In this document: one piece after another, positions 27,440 through 35,987 of the stretch
Numbering within the stretch: position 1 is the stretch's first letter
Layout of the letters: each line of letters opens with the position of its first letter
The notes under the pieces: model-generated
Database searches by the model: none
What the model was told of the DNA's origin: nothing
Seen by the model: only the letters and a program-made list of their open reading frames with translations
NCBI RefSeq assembly: GCF_002295115.1
Contig: NZ_NSFV01000002.1
Coordinates: 620,001-684,000 of the forward strand
DNA length: 64,000 nt
From: Mesorhizobium sp. WSM4311
GTDB taxonomy: Bacteria > Pseudomonadota > Alphaproteobacteria > Rhizobiales > Rhizobiaceae
Direction of reading: 5' to 3'
Position numbers and translations under genes: made by a program

Positions 27440-28252
27440 TCAGGACCGTTCCAACCGCTCCCTCGCCAGCCGCACCAGTACCGCACGAGTCTGCTCGTCG
27501 GCGGGGAAGAAGGACTCGATCGCCAGTTCCGACAAGGTCACGTCGAGCGGCGTGCCGAAAACGGTGATTGTGCTGATGAACGACAGCACCTGATCGCCAT
27601 GCGCGAGGCGCAGCGGATGCACGATGGCATTCGGCTCGACGGGCGTTGGCCTGCTGCCCTTCAGCCCGGACGGATAGGCGCGCAGCTCGCCCTCCAGTTC
27701 GACCAGCACCGGATCGCCGCTGGCATCGTTCTGGTGCTTGAGACGCTCAAGCAGGTGCGTGCGCCATTCCGCGAGATTGACGATGCGCGGTGCGATGCCG
27801 CCGGGATGCAGGGAAAGGCGAAGCACGTTGACCGGTGGCGCCAGCAGCGAAGCCTCGGTGACATCGGCGAGGAAGGGAGCAATCGCGGCATTCGCCGAAA
27901 CCAGGTTCCAGTGCCGGTCCACGGCCAGCGCCGGGAAGGGCTCATGTCCCTTGAGCACGATCTCCACCGCCGCCATCGCTGGCGCCAGCGTCGTGTCGCT
28001 GAGCGGCCGTTCGCTGAAGCTCGGTGCAAAGCCAGCAGCGAGCAGCAGCTGGTTGCGCTGCCTTAGCGGGATCGAAAGCTGCTCTGCAAGATGCAGCACC
28101 ATGTCGCGCGAGGGCGCGGCGCGCCCGCTCTCGACAAAACTCAGATGCCGCTGGGAGATTTCGGCCTCCATGGCGAGGTCGAGCTGGCTCATGCGGCGGC
28201 GCGTGCGCCATTCGCGGATCAGACTGCCGGCGGAGGTTTGGGCGGATGTCAT
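27440..28252 (-). CDS. XRE-family regulator with MmyB-like ligand domain
   Basis: This 270-residue protein has an N-terminal helix-turn-helix of the XRE type (LIREWRTRRRMSQLDLAMEA, then ISQRHLSFVESGRAAPSRDM) and a C-terminal PAS-like MmyB domain (ALAVDRHWNLVSANAAIAPF, LSLHPGGIAPRIVNLAEW). Proteins of this pattern are thought to bind small acyl ligands and to repress neighbouring dehydrogenase genes. Its stop abuts the DMT gene stop (convergent, 27439/27440). ATG 28252 begins the conserved region. Target genes are unknown. Confidence 0.87.
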   Translation of the reverse strand: MTSAQTSAGSLIREWRTRRRMSQLDLAMEAEISQRHLSFVESGRAAPSRDMVLHLAEQLSIPLRQRNQLLLAAGFAPSFSERPLSDTTLAPAMAAVEIVLKGHEPFPALAVDRHWNLVSANAAIAPFLADVTEASLLAPPVNVLRLSLHPGGIAPRIVNLAEWRTHLLERLKHQNDASGDPVLVELEGELRAYPSGLKGSRPTPVEPNAIVHPLRLAHGDQVLSFISTITVFGTPLDVTLSELAIESFFPADEQTRAVLVRLARERLERS

Positions 28253-28310
28253 GGCAGGATGGTTAGGCTGACAGGGGCGGCATTTCAATTACCTGCGGGG
28301 TTATGGCGAT

Positions 28311-29186
28311 CTACGAGAGTGCCCGCAGCTTCGCCTTCACCTCGAGAAAATCCCGCCATGCCAGCTTCTTGTGCGCCGGCGTGCGCAGGAGATAGGCCGG
28401 ATGCAGCGTCGGCATGGCCGGGATGGCGATGCCGGAGGCCGTGGTGTGGACGCGCCAGTTGCCGCGCAGCCGCAAAATGCCTTCCGAGGTGTTGAGCAAG
28501 GTCTTGGCCGACGGGCCGCCGAGGTTGACCAGCACCTTGGGATTGACCAGTTCGATCTGCCGCTCGATGAACGGCCGGCAGATCTCGGTCTCGTGCGGCG
28601 TCGGCGTGCGGTTGCCCGGCGGCCGCCACGGGATGACATTGGCAATGTAGACCGAAGTGCGGTCGAGCCCGATTGCGGCCAGCATGCGGTCGAGCAGCCG
28701 GCCCGAGCGGCCGACGAAGGGCAGCCCCTCAATGTCCTCGTCGCGGCCCGGTGCTTCGCCCACCAGCATCACCTCGGCGTCCGGGTTTCCGTCGGCGAAG
28801 ACCAGGTTCTTGGCGGTGGCCTTGAGATTGCAGCCGTCGAAGGCAGCCATGTGCTGGCGCAACTCCTCCAGGGTCGTTGCCGTTGTCGCCAACTGGCGCG
28901 CAAGCGCCGCCTGGGCTTCGTCTGGCACCGCGGCGACCGATGAACGCGCCGGGGGCGCATCAGGCACCTTGCTTGCATCCAGTCCGGGCGGTGCCGCTGG
29001 CCGCTCCGGCGCCTTCTCTTCGGGAGGTGGCGCCACCAGCGCCGGCGCGCGCTCGACAGGTCTCGGCGCCGCCTCGGCGAAGCGATTTACCGGGGCGTCT
29101 TCCAGCGCCTCGTCGACGCCGGCGCTGGCATAGAAGGCCAGGATGTCGGCAATATCGGTCGGGCTGTTGGGGGACGCGGCAGTCAT
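28311..29186 (-). CDS. Uracil-DNA glycosylase, family 4 type, with only two cysteines
   Basis: The 291-residue enzyme has about 115 residues of Pro/Ala-rich leader followed by a glycosylase domain with VGEAPGRDEDIEGLPF and the C-terminal motif LHPAYLLR. Family-4 enzymes normally hold a 4Fe-4S cluster with four Cys. Here only two Cys exist in the whole protein (FDGCNLK and EICRPF), so the cluster cannot be ligated in the standard way. It removes uracil from DNA in base excision repair. Start 29186 (MTAASPNSP) was preferred over 29222. Confidence 0.85.
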   Translation of the reverse strand: MTAASPNSPTDIADILAFYASAGVDEALEDAPVNRFAEAAPRPVERAPALVAPPPEEKAPERPAAPPGLDASKVPDAPPARSSVAAVPDEAQAALARQLATTATTLEELRQHMAAFDGCNLKATAKNLVFADGNPDAEVMLVGEAPGRDEDIEGLPFVGRSGRLLDRMLAAIGLDRTSVYIANVIPWRPPGNRTPTPHETEICRPFIERQIELVNPKVLVNLGGPSAKTLLNTSEGILRLRGNWRVHTTASGIAIPAMPTLHPAYLLRTPAHKKLAWRDFLEVKAKLRALS

Positions 29187-29237
29187 GGCGCGCACATTCG
29201 TCCGCATGACTGCATTTTGCAAGACCGGCCGCTTGCC

Positions 29238-29882
29238 CTATCCGGTCGGGATGCGCGGATCCTGCACCAGATAGAAGGTCCATCGCGGCGTGTAATCGGT
29301 CATCAGGAACTCGAAGCTGACGGTCTTCAGCGGGTCGACCTTGCCGTCCTTGAACAGCAGCCGGTCGTAAGGCTCGAACTCCCGGTCGAAATCGGCGAAA
29401 TTGCTCGACCAGATATTGTCCGGCGTCTTGTTGCGTTGGTCGAAGGAAAGCCCGTCTCCAAACACGCTCGGCTGATCCAATACCTCCTGGAGCTCGAACT
29501 GGAATTCGATCCAGGCCTGGCCGCTGTTGTTGAGCACGTTGATGCGCATATACATGATGCCATTGGCGAATTCGCCCGCCTTGCCGAATGTCTGGATCGG
29601 CTTTGTCGTGCGGATGGTCAGCGTCACCGGTGTTGCCGAATTCAGCTCTTCGGTGATGACCAGCGGATCGTCCTTGGTTCCGATGCCGGAAGCTCCGGTG
29701 ATGCGGAAGCCGCCGAGCTCGTCGGAGAAGGAATAGGCACCTGTCGCCCAGACCTTCACCTCGTTCGCGGCGGCGTGACCCGGTGCCGCCACCAGAAGGG
29801 CCAGAAGAATCGCCCGGCGGACCCGGCCGGGCGGGAAAAGAAAGCGCGTCGAAGAAAAGCCCGCTGGCCCAGGAATGCGCAT
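29238..29882 (-). CDS. Exported protein of unknown function
   Basis: I do not recognise this 214-residue protein. It starts with a basic stretch and a hydrophobic signal segment (AILLALLVAAPGHAAA), then a mature domain rich in beta-type sequence (VKVWATGAYSFSDELGGF, PVTLTIRTTKPIQTFG, TVSFEFLMTDYTPRWTFYLV). No Cys or membrane anchor follows the signal. It is codirectional with the family-4 glycosylase gene, 51 bases before it, and divergent from ETF-QO. The long frame up to 30287 is the shadow of the ETF-QO gene. No Shine-Dalgarno site is evident. Confidence 0.65.
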   Translation of the reverse strand: MRIPGPAGFSSTRFLFPPGRVRRAILLALLVAAPGHAAANEVKVWATGAYSFSDELGGFRITGASGIGTKDDPLVITEELNSATPVTLTIRTTKPIQTFGKAGEFANGIMYMRINVLNNSGQAWIEFQFELQEVLDQPSVFGDGLSFDQRNKTPDNIWSSNFADFDREFEPYDRLLFKDGKVDPLKTVSFEFLMTDYTPRWTFYLVQDPRIPTG

Positions 29883-30102
29883 GGCCGGAAGTATGGCCGA
29901 TAAGCAAGCCGCCGAACAATCAAAAAACGCAGGCGTGGCCGGTCTTGCCGGGCGCAAATGGTTGCCCTGCCGCAAGATGCGCGACTTTTTGGCCAAATCC
30001 GCATTGTCACGTCTGCGCCGGTTTCCTGTCGCCAATTGATGCGCTATGCAGCGCAAGAGCCAGCAAGATACGCGACAGCGGCAAGCCAGTGCGGAGGGGT
30101 TG

Positions 30103-31782
30103 ATGAGCGATATCGAACGCGAAAGCATGGAATTCGACGTGGTCATCGTCGGTGCCGGTCCGGCCGGCCTTGCCGCGGCCATCCGCCTCAAGCAGGTCAA
30201 TCCCGAGCTTTCCGTCGTCGTGCTGGAAAAGGGCGGCGAGGTCGGCGCCCATATCCTCTCCGGCGCCGTCGTCGATCCGATCGGCATCGACCGGCTGCTG
30301 CCCGGTTGGCGCGAGGAAGAAGGTCACCCGTTCAAGACGCCGGTCACTGCGGATCATTTCCTGGTGCTCGGCCCTGCCGGCTCGTTCCGCCTGCCCAACA
30401 TATTGATGCCGCCGCTGATGAACAATCACGGCAACTACATCGTCTCGCTCGGCAATGTCTGCCGCTGGCTGGCTGGCAAGGCCGAGGCGCTCGGCGTCGA
30501 GATCTATCCGGGCTTTGCCGCTGCCGGCCTGCTCTACAATGAGGAGGGCGCCGTCACCGGCGTCGTCACCGGCGACATGGGCGTCGAGAAGGACGGCACG
30601 CATGGCCCGGGCTTCGCGCCGGGCATGGCGCTGATGGGCAAGTACGTGCTGATCGGCGAAGGCGCGCGCGGCTCGCTCGCCAAGCAGTTGATCGCCAAGT
30701 ACAAGCTTTCCGACGGCCGCGAGCCAGGCAAATACGGCATCGGTCTCAAGGAACTCTGGCAGGTCAAGCCGGAGAACCATCGGCCGGGCCTGGTCCAGCA
30801 TTCCTTCGGCTGGCCGCTCGACATGAAGACCGGCGGTGGCTCCTTCCTCTACCATCTCGAGGACAACCAGGTGGCGGTCGGCTTCGTCCTCCACCTCAAC
30901 TACAAGAACCCGTATCTGTCGCCCTTCGAGGAATTCCAGCGTTTCAAGACCCATCCGGCGATCGCGGGCACGTTCGAGGGCGCCAAGCGGATCGGCTATG
31001 GCGCGCGCGCCATCACCGAGGGCGGCTGGCAATCGGTGCCGAAACTGTCCTTCCCGGGCGGCGCGCTGATGGGTTGCGCTGCCGGTTTCGTCAACGTGCC
31101 GCGCATCAAGGGCTCCCACAATGCCGTCCTGTCGGGCATGCTGGCGGCCGATCATGTCGCCGAGGCAATCGGCGCCGGCCGTGCCAATGACGAACTCACT
31201 TCCTACGAGCAAGCCTGGCGCGCGACCGATATCGGCAAGGATTTGAAGAAGGTTCGCAACGTCAAGCCGCTGTGGTCGCGCTTCGGCACCATCGTCGGCG
31301 TCGGTCTTGGCGGCCTCGACATGTGGCTGAACACGCTGTTCGGCATCTCGCCCTTCGGCACGCTGAAGCACGGCAAGGCCGACTATGCCACGCTCGAGCC
31401 CGCCGCCCAGCACAAGAAGATCGCCTATCCGAAGCCCGACGGCGTGCTGACCTTCGACCGCTTGTCCTCGGTGTTCCTGTCCAACACCAATCACGAAGAG
31501 AACGAGCCGGTCCATCTGCTGGTCGGCGATATGGAACTGCAGAAGCGGTCCGAGCACGATGTCTTCGCCGGGCCTTCGACACGCTATTGCCCGGCCGGCG
31601 TCTATGAATGGGTCGACAAGGACGGCAACGCCGTCGCCGATCCGGCGGCGAAAGACGTCCGCTTCGTCATCAACGCGCAGAACTGCGTCCACTGCAAGAC
31701 TTGCGATATCAAGGATCCGAACCAGAACATCAACTGGGTGCCGCCGCAAGGCGGCGAGGGTCCGGTCTACCAGGGCATGTGA
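30103..31782 (+). CDS. etfD: Electron transfer flavoprotein-ubiquinone oxidoreductase
   Basis: This 559-residue protein has an N-terminal FAD-binding motif (VVIVGAGPAGLAAAI near residue 9), a membrane-surface quinone region and a C-terminal 4Fe-4S ferredoxin-like domain with CVHCKTCD and an upstream Cys (TRYCPAGVYEW). It collects electrons from ETF, reduced by acyl-CoA dehydrogenases such as the isovaleryl-CoA dehydrogenase at 43455-44618, and reduces ubiquinone. GGAGGG lies about six bases before the ATG. The symbol follows common usage; some annotators use no symbol. Confidence 0.93.
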   Translation: MSDIERESMEFDVVIVGAGPAGLAAAIRLKQVNPELSVVVLEKGGEVGAHILSGAVVDPIGIDRLLPGWREEEGHPFKTPVTADHFLVLGPAGSFRLPNILMPPLMNNHGNYIVSLGNVCRWLAGKAEALGVEIYPGFAAAGLLYNEEGAVTGVVTGDMGVEKDGTHGPGFAPGMALMGKYVLIGEGARGSLAKQLIAKYKLSDGREPGKYGIGLKELWQVKPENHRPGLVQHSFGWPLDMKTGGGSFLYHLEDNQVAVGFVLHLNYKNPYLSPFEEFQRFKTHPAIAGTFEGAKRIGYGARAITEGGWQSVPKLSFPGGALMGCAAGFVNVPRIKGSHNAVLSGMLAADHVAEAIGAGRANDELTSYEQAWRATDIGKDLKKVRNVKPLWSRFGTIVGVGLGGLDMWLNTLFGISPFGTLKHGKADYATLEPAAQHKKIAYPKPDGVLTFDRLSSVFLSNTNHEENEPVHLLVGDMELQKRSEHDVFAGPSTRYCPAGVYEWVDKDGNAVADPAAKDVRFVINAQNCVHCKTCDIKDPNQNINWVPPQGGEGPVYQGM

Positions 31783-31892
31783 CGTCGCGCGGCCGGCGGT
31801 TTCGGCCTCGGCGGCAGAAAATGTGGGTGGGGGGCCGGCTGCGAGGGCATGCAGGTCAGCAGACCGTTGAAACGGCCGCCGGTCTATGGTTC

Positions 31893-31916
31893 CCTTCTCC
31901 GGGGATAGGGAGAAGG
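31893..31916. repeat. CCTTCTCC hairpin overlapping a ribosome binding site
   Basis: Arms CCTTCTCC (31893-31900) and GGAGAAGG (31909-31916) enclose an 8-base loop. The right arm lies four bases before ATG 31920 and is the only Shine-Dalgarno-like sequence there, so folding would hide it. Confidence 0.6.
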
Positions 31917-31919
31917 CCG

Positions 31920-32516
31920 ATGCGCCGCATAGTTCTGACATGCCTCGTCGCCATTGGGACGCTGTGTGCGCCTCAGGCCTCGGCCGGCACCAGGGCAGTC
32001 ATCCAGACGCGGACCTACGACGTCACGGGAGGCTCGGGCGCCGCCCTCATCGACGCGATGGACAGACAAGGCCCCCGGCACGGCTTCATGACGCACGCCA
32101 TCGCCACAACCTCCTATACCGTCGACTGGGATCTCGACGCCGGCCAGGGCAACGGCTTCTGTCGGATGCGAGGGGGCAATGGCACGCTGAATCTTTCCTA
32201 CACCTTCCCGCGCCTTGCCTCACCCGCGACGCCGGCCCTGAGGAGGCGCTGGAACAGGTTTTTCGCAGGTGTTCGCGCCCATGAGGAAACACATGGGCGC
32301 ATCGCCAGGGAGATGATGCGCGCTACGGAAAGGTCGATAACCGGCCTGCGGGTCGCCAACGACCCGTCCTGCCACAAGACGCGCCGCGAGGCGCGGCTGC
32401 GCATCCAGGCGATCTATGCCGAATATGAGGCCAAACAAAACGCCTTCGATCGGCGTGAACACCGCAATGGCGGCCATGTCGAGCATCTGATCGCTGCCTT
32501 GACCGGAAAACCTTGA
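31920..32516 (+). CDS. Predicted secreted zinc-dependent protease, DUF922 type
   Basis: This 198-residue protein has a signal peptide (IVLTCLVAIGTLCAPQASA) and the zinc-protease motif HEETHGRIARE (HExxH, near residues 125-135). Two Cys (GFCRMRG and PSCHKTR) may pair. DUF922 proteins are predicted secreted peptidases of unknown target. ATG 31920 directly follows a hairpin whose right arm serves as the ribosome binding site; the frame upstream (from 31608) is a shadow of the ETF-QO gene. Confidence 0.82.
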   Translation: MRRIVLTCLVAIGTLCAPQASAGTRAVIQTRTYDVTGGSGAALIDAMDRQGPRHGFMTHAIATTSYTVDWDLDAGQGNGFCRMRGGNGTLNLSYTFPRLASPATPALRRRWNRFFAGVRAHEETHGRIAREMMRATERSITGLRVANDPSCHKTRREARLRIQAIYAEYEAKQNAFDRREHRNGGHVEHLIAALTGKP

Positions 32517-32522
32517 ACCAGG

Positions 32523-32590
32523 GCAATTCCAGGAAAAGTGTAAAGCGGTTTTCCCGGGAAAGCGCCGCAGCGGTTTCCCTTCGGAATTGC
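32523..32590. repeat. Palindromic intergenic repeat, copy 4 (GCAATTCC ends)
   Basis: Ends GCAATTCC (32523-32530) and GGAATTGC (32583-32590) frame an interior GGAAAAGTG ... GCGGTTTTCC ... GCGGTTTCCC. The AAAAGTG/CGGTTTT core is like the other copies, while the ends differ. It lies between convergent genes (DUF922 and the EEP nuclease). Confidence 0.7.
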
Positions 32591-32657
32591 GTTGGAACAA
32601 GGGACCAGAGCCCTCGCCATCGCGGGACCTTGCCGCCAGCCCCGCTCGATTGGCGTG

Positions 32658-33734
32658 TCAGCTTTGCGGCTTCACCGACAAGTCGCTCGCCGCGAGCGCG
32701 GTGGCGTGGTCATTCTCAGGCTGCTTGTCGTCTGGCCTTAGCGTGAACTCGACAAGCACCGGCAGATGATCGGAGCCGGTGTCCTCCAGCCGCTTCGAAG
32801 ATAGGATCGTCAAGCCGCCCTTGCTGAACACCTGGTCGATCGGCAGGCCCGCATAGCGGCGCAGGACGTCGGGCAGTGTCCGGTGGATCCAGGTCGGCCC
32901 GGCCGAAGGCATAAGAGTCAGCCCGCCGAAAGCCGCGACCCGCCGCACCGCCGCACTCCACGGCACGGCGTTGCAATCGCCGGCCATGATCGCGGTCTCG
33001 CCCAACCCGGCCAATGTCTGCGCCAGTTCGCCGATCTGCCAGTATTGCTCCTTCGGCCACGGCCAGCTCAAATGGATCGCGGCGACATCGACGTCGATCC
33101 CGCCGAAGTCGATGGTGGCGGTTGCCATCGCGCCGCGCGGCTCGCAGCGCGGTGTGGTGCCGGCCACGAACGGCCGGCGCGACAGCAACGCCACCCCGAA
33201 CATGCCGTTCGGGTAGGGGCACAGGATACGGTAGGGATAGGCGCTGGCGATGTAGCCAAGCTCGGTCGTCCACATCTGCGACACCTCATCGAGGGTGATC
33301 ACGTCCGGGTTGGCGCGGCCGATCAGGGAGAGCACTTTCTTCGGCGTCGGGTTGTTGAAGCGCAAATTCATCTGCAGCAGGCTGTAGACAGCCTGATCGG
33401 CGGGCTTGGCAACCGCCGGCTGCGGCCAGAGCCTCGGCAGGGCGCTTGCCGTCGTGGCCAGGCAGGCGATGGCAAACAGCAGCCCCGCTGCCGCTTGCAG
33501 CCGAAACGAGCTGGCAAGCAGCGGCAGTGCCAGAAGCGCCATGAGCACGCTGAAGTGAATGCGGAAATGCGAGAAGGAATCGAAGGCCGGATGCAGCGTG
33601 CCGAAGAATCCGGCCAACAGCGCGGCCGATAGCGCGGTCATCGCCAGGAATGCCAACCCAGCCATCATTTTCAAGCGCGCGCCTGTCATCATCGAGGTCG
33701 TGTCTGCCGAATGCCGCCTGACGATCCGTTCCAT
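32658..33734 (-). CDS. Membrane-anchored endonuclease/exonuclease/phosphatase-family protein
   Basis: The 358-residue protein has three N-terminal hydrophobic segments (about residues 23-105) and a C-terminal EEP catalytic domain: LLQMNLRFNN, the acidic LDEVSQMW, HLSWPW, GDCNAVPWS, PIDQVFS and GSDHLPVLVEF. The catalytic domain should face the periplasm. Related enzymes cleave phosphodiester bonds in nucleic acids, inositol phosphates or sphingolipids, and the substrate is not known here. The stop lies about 70 bases from the repeat at 32523-32590. Confidence 0.87.
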   Translation of the reverse strand: MERIVRRHSADTTSMMTGARLKMMAGLAFLAMTALSAALLAGFFGTLHPAFDSFSHFRIHFSVLMALLALPLLASSFRLQAAAGLLFAIACLATTASALPRLWPQPAVAKPADQAVYSLLQMNLRFNNPTPKKVLSLIGRANPDVITLDEVSQMWTTELGYIASAYPYRILCPYPNGMFGVALLSRRPFVAGTTPRCEPRGAMATATIDFGGIDVDVAAIHLSWPWPKEQYWQIGELAQTLAGLGETAIMAGDCNAVPWSAAVRRVAAFGGLTLMPSAGPTWIHRTLPDVLRRYAGLPIDQVFSKGGLTILSSKRLEDTGSDHLPVLVEFTLRPDDKQPENDHATALAASDLSVKPQS

Positions 33735-33800
33735 CTGCTTATCGGCCCAATTGTCGCCCGGGCAAGACGACGAAATGCATCGCCCAGGCGCTGCGGCGGC

Positions 33801-35306
33801 CTATTGGAACGCTGTCTCCGAAAAGCTCCGGAGCTTGCGCGAATGCAGCCGCTCCATCGGCATCTCGGCCAGCTTCTCCATCGCCCTGATGCCGATGGTA
33901 AGGTGCTGCGCCACCTGGCGCTTGTAGAACTCGGTCGCCATGCCAGGCAGCTTCAACTCGCCATGCAGCGGTTTGTCGGAAACGCACAGCAGCGTGCCAT
34001 AGGGGACGCGGAAGCGGAAGCCATTGGCGGCGATCGTCGCCGATTCCATGTCGAGCGCGATGGCGCGCGACTGCGACAGGCGCTGCACCGGTCCACGCTG
34101 GTCACGCAGTTCCCAGTTGCGGTTGTCGATGGTGGCGACCGTGCCGGTGCGCATGATGCGCTTCAGATCGTAGCCGGACAGGCCGGTGACTTCGGCGACC
34201 GCTTCCTGCAGGGCAACCTGGATTTCCGCCAACGGCGGAATCGGCACCCAGACCGGAAGGTCGTCGTCCAGCACGTGATCTTCGCGCACATAGGCATGCG
34301 CCAGCACATAGTCGCCGAGCGCCTGGGTGTTGCGCAGCCCGGCGCAATGGCCAAGCATCACCCAGGCATGCGGCCGCAGCACGGCGATATGGTCGGTGAT
34401 CGTCTTGGCATTGGAAGGGCCGACGCCGATGTTGACCATTGTGATGCCGCCATGGTTCGGCTTTTTCAGGTGATAGGCCGGCATTTGCGGCAGGCGCTGC
34501 GGCCCAACGCCTTCGCTGGGCGCGTTCTGCCCGGCTTTGGTCACGACATTGCCCGGCTCGACGAATTCCGCGTAACCGCCGCCGCCCTTCTCCATCAGGT
34601 CGCGGGCGCGGGCGACGAACTCGTCGATGTAGAACTGGTAGTTGGTGAACAGCACGAAGTTCTGGAAATGCTGCGGGCTGGTGGCCGTATAGTGGGTCAT
34701 GCGGTGCAGCGAATAGTCGATGCGCTGCGCCGTGAACGGCGCCAGCGGCCTTGGTTCGCCGAAGGCCACTTCGAACGTGCCGTTGGCGATCTGGTCGTCG
34801 GTGCCGTCGAGATCCGGCACGTCGAACAGGTCGCGGATCGGCCGCTCGATGCGCTCCGCGGCGGCTCCGTCGACGTAAGTTCCCTCCAGGAAGGCGAAAT
34901 GCAGCGGAATGGGCGTGGTCGATTCCGAGACCGTGACCGAGACACCGTGGTTGCGCATGATCAGGCGCAGCTGTTCGACCAGATAGCTCTCGAACAGGTG
35001 CGGCTGCGTGATCGTGGTGGCGAAATGGCCGGGTGTCGGCATATGGCCGTAGGCTTGGCGCGAGTCGACCTGGGTAAAGGAACTCGTGGTGACGCCGATC
35101 TCGGGATAGAAGGCGCGGTAGCGCTTGCTGCTGTCGCCGCCGGCGGCCGCCAGGGCCGCGAAGGCGTCGCGCAGGAACTTGGTGTTGCGGTCGTAAAGCA
35201 GCTGCAGTGCGGCAACTGCTTTTTCGGCGCTGTCGAAGCTTTGCCGGCCAAAAGGCTCCGGCATGACGACAGATTCGATGGCTTGGGGGTAGATTCGCTT
35301 TTCCAT
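33801..35306 (-). CDS. amn: AMP nucleosidase
   Basis: This 501-residue enzyme matches the length of AMP nucleosidase. It has an N-terminal substrate-sensing domain (PTPGHFATTITQPHLFESYL) and a C-terminal phosphorylase fold (TMVNIGVGPSNAKTITDH, HAWVMLGHCAGLRN, RAIALDMESATIAANGFR). It hydrolyses AMP to adenine and ribose 5-phosphate, limiting AMP when energy charge is low. It lies 66 bases upstream of the EEP nuclease on the same strand, so a shared transcript is possible. Confidence 0.95.
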   Translation of the reverse strand: MEKRIYPQAIESVVMPEPFGRQSFDSAEKAVAALQLLYDRNTKFLRDAFAALAAAGGDSSKRYRAFYPEIGVTTSSFTQVDSRQAYGHMPTPGHFATTITQPHLFESYLVEQLRLIMRNHGVSVTVSESTTPIPLHFAFLEGTYVDGAAAERIERPIRDLFDVPDLDGTDDQIANGTFEVAFGEPRPLAPFTAQRIDYSLHRMTHYTATSPQHFQNFVLFTNYQFYIDEFVARARDLMEKGGGGYAEFVEPGNVVTKAGQNAPSEGVGPQRLPQMPAYHLKKPNHGGITMVNIGVGPSNAKTITDHIAVLRPHAWVMLGHCAGLRNTQALGDYVLAHAYVREDHVLDDDLPVWVPIPPLAEIQVALQEAVAEVTGLSGYDLKRIMRTGTVATIDNRNWELRDQRGPVQRLSQSRAIALDMESATIAANGFRFRVPYGTLLCVSDKPLHGELKLPGMATEFYKRQVAQHLTIGIRAMEKLAEMPMERLHSRKLRSFSETAFQ

Positions 35307-35380
35307 GGCTCAATATAGAGACTTGGACGAGCGGTTGGGAGGGGTGTCGCTGCCGAAGGCGCTCAAAGCGGAATTTTTCT

Positions 35381-35575
35381 TTATCCCCGCTGCAGGCTGA
35401 CCAGCAGAACGAAACCCACGCCGGACTTCCTCAGGGCCGGCGCCTCGATCGTCGAGCCGGTGCCGCTACGCATCATCGGCACCGCCAGGACCGGCGCGGC
35501 CAGGAGCACCAGGATAAGCGCCGCCCGCGGCAGGAGCCGAAGGGTCTTGAGAGTGTTGGCGGCGATGCGGGTCAT
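35381..35575 (-). CDS. Small membrane or exported protein
   Basis: This 64-residue protein of unknown function has one long hydrophobic segment (LLPRAALILVLLAAPVLAV, about residues 14-32) after a basic start and a short tail. It could be a single-pass inner-membrane protein or an exported peptide. The start at 35575 (MTRIAANTLK) places the basic residues before the hydrophobic core; the frame is open to 35647. It lies 35 bases after another tiny membrane ORF on the same strand. Confidence 0.45.
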   Translation of the reverse strand: MTRIAANTLKTLRLLPRAALILVLLAAPVLAVPMMRSGTGSTIEAPALRKSGVGFVLLVSLQRG

Positions 35576-35610
35576 GATGTCTGAGCTTTCGAGGTCCGGG
35601 TTTCTTTGTT

Positions 35611-35766
35611 TCAGTGGCGAAGGTTGGTCGGGCAGGCGAGGCGGCATAGTCTGGTGGCTTCATCCCAGGAGCGGGGCGAACGGCCCGCTTCGGCGACGAG
35701 GATGGCGAAGAACATTCCAAACAGGCTCATCAGCAGGCAGACGATGGCGAAGCGGCGAGCAAGCAT
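35611..35766 (-). CDS. Tiny membrane protein candidate (51 residues)
   Basis: This short frame is easily missed. On the minus strand an ATG at 35766 is preceded by AAGGAG eleven bases away. The product begins MLARRFAIVCLLMSLFGMFF, one membrane helix after a double Arg, then a polar tail with two Cys (TRLCRLACPTNLRH). It lies just upstream of the 64-residue membrane ORF at 35381-35575, and the two could form a small operon. Function unknown; existence rests on the ribosome site and the helix alone. Confidence 0.4.
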   Translation of the reverse strand: MLARRFAIVCLLMSLFGMFFAILVAEAGRSPRSWDEATRLCRLACPTNLRH

Positions 35767-35942
35767 TGGGTCGTGTCTCCTTCAACGCGCTGGAGAATGC
35801 CCCAATGCCTCTGAACCGGCTCTGATGCCGGTGTTCATCTGCGGTTCAAATTGATTGACGGGATCTGGGCGGGTCGCCGGCGTGCGCGGCTACCGGCAGC
35901 GGGGGGCAAGAGCCCAGGGCTTGACGTGCCGGTGAAACGAAA

Positions 35943-35963
35943 ACGGGGCCCGTCGGGCCCCGT
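35943..35963 (-). terminator. Intrinsic terminator after the DUF2147-like gene
   Basis: A 10-bp GC-rich inverted repeat (ACGGGGCCCG / CGGGCCCCGT; about 8 bp after allowing a loop) lies 25 bases past the gene stop. On the minus strand it is followed by TTTCGTTTC. This ends transcription of 35988-36329. Confidence 0.72.
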
Positions 35964-35987
35964 CAGGATGTCACAAGGATAGGCTGA

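Noticed and set aside
30007-31941. Long minus-strand frame opposite ETF-QO, and the 349-codon frame to 30287
   Set aside because: Both are shadows. Only the part 29238-29882 of the second has a signal peptide and lies outside ETF-QO.
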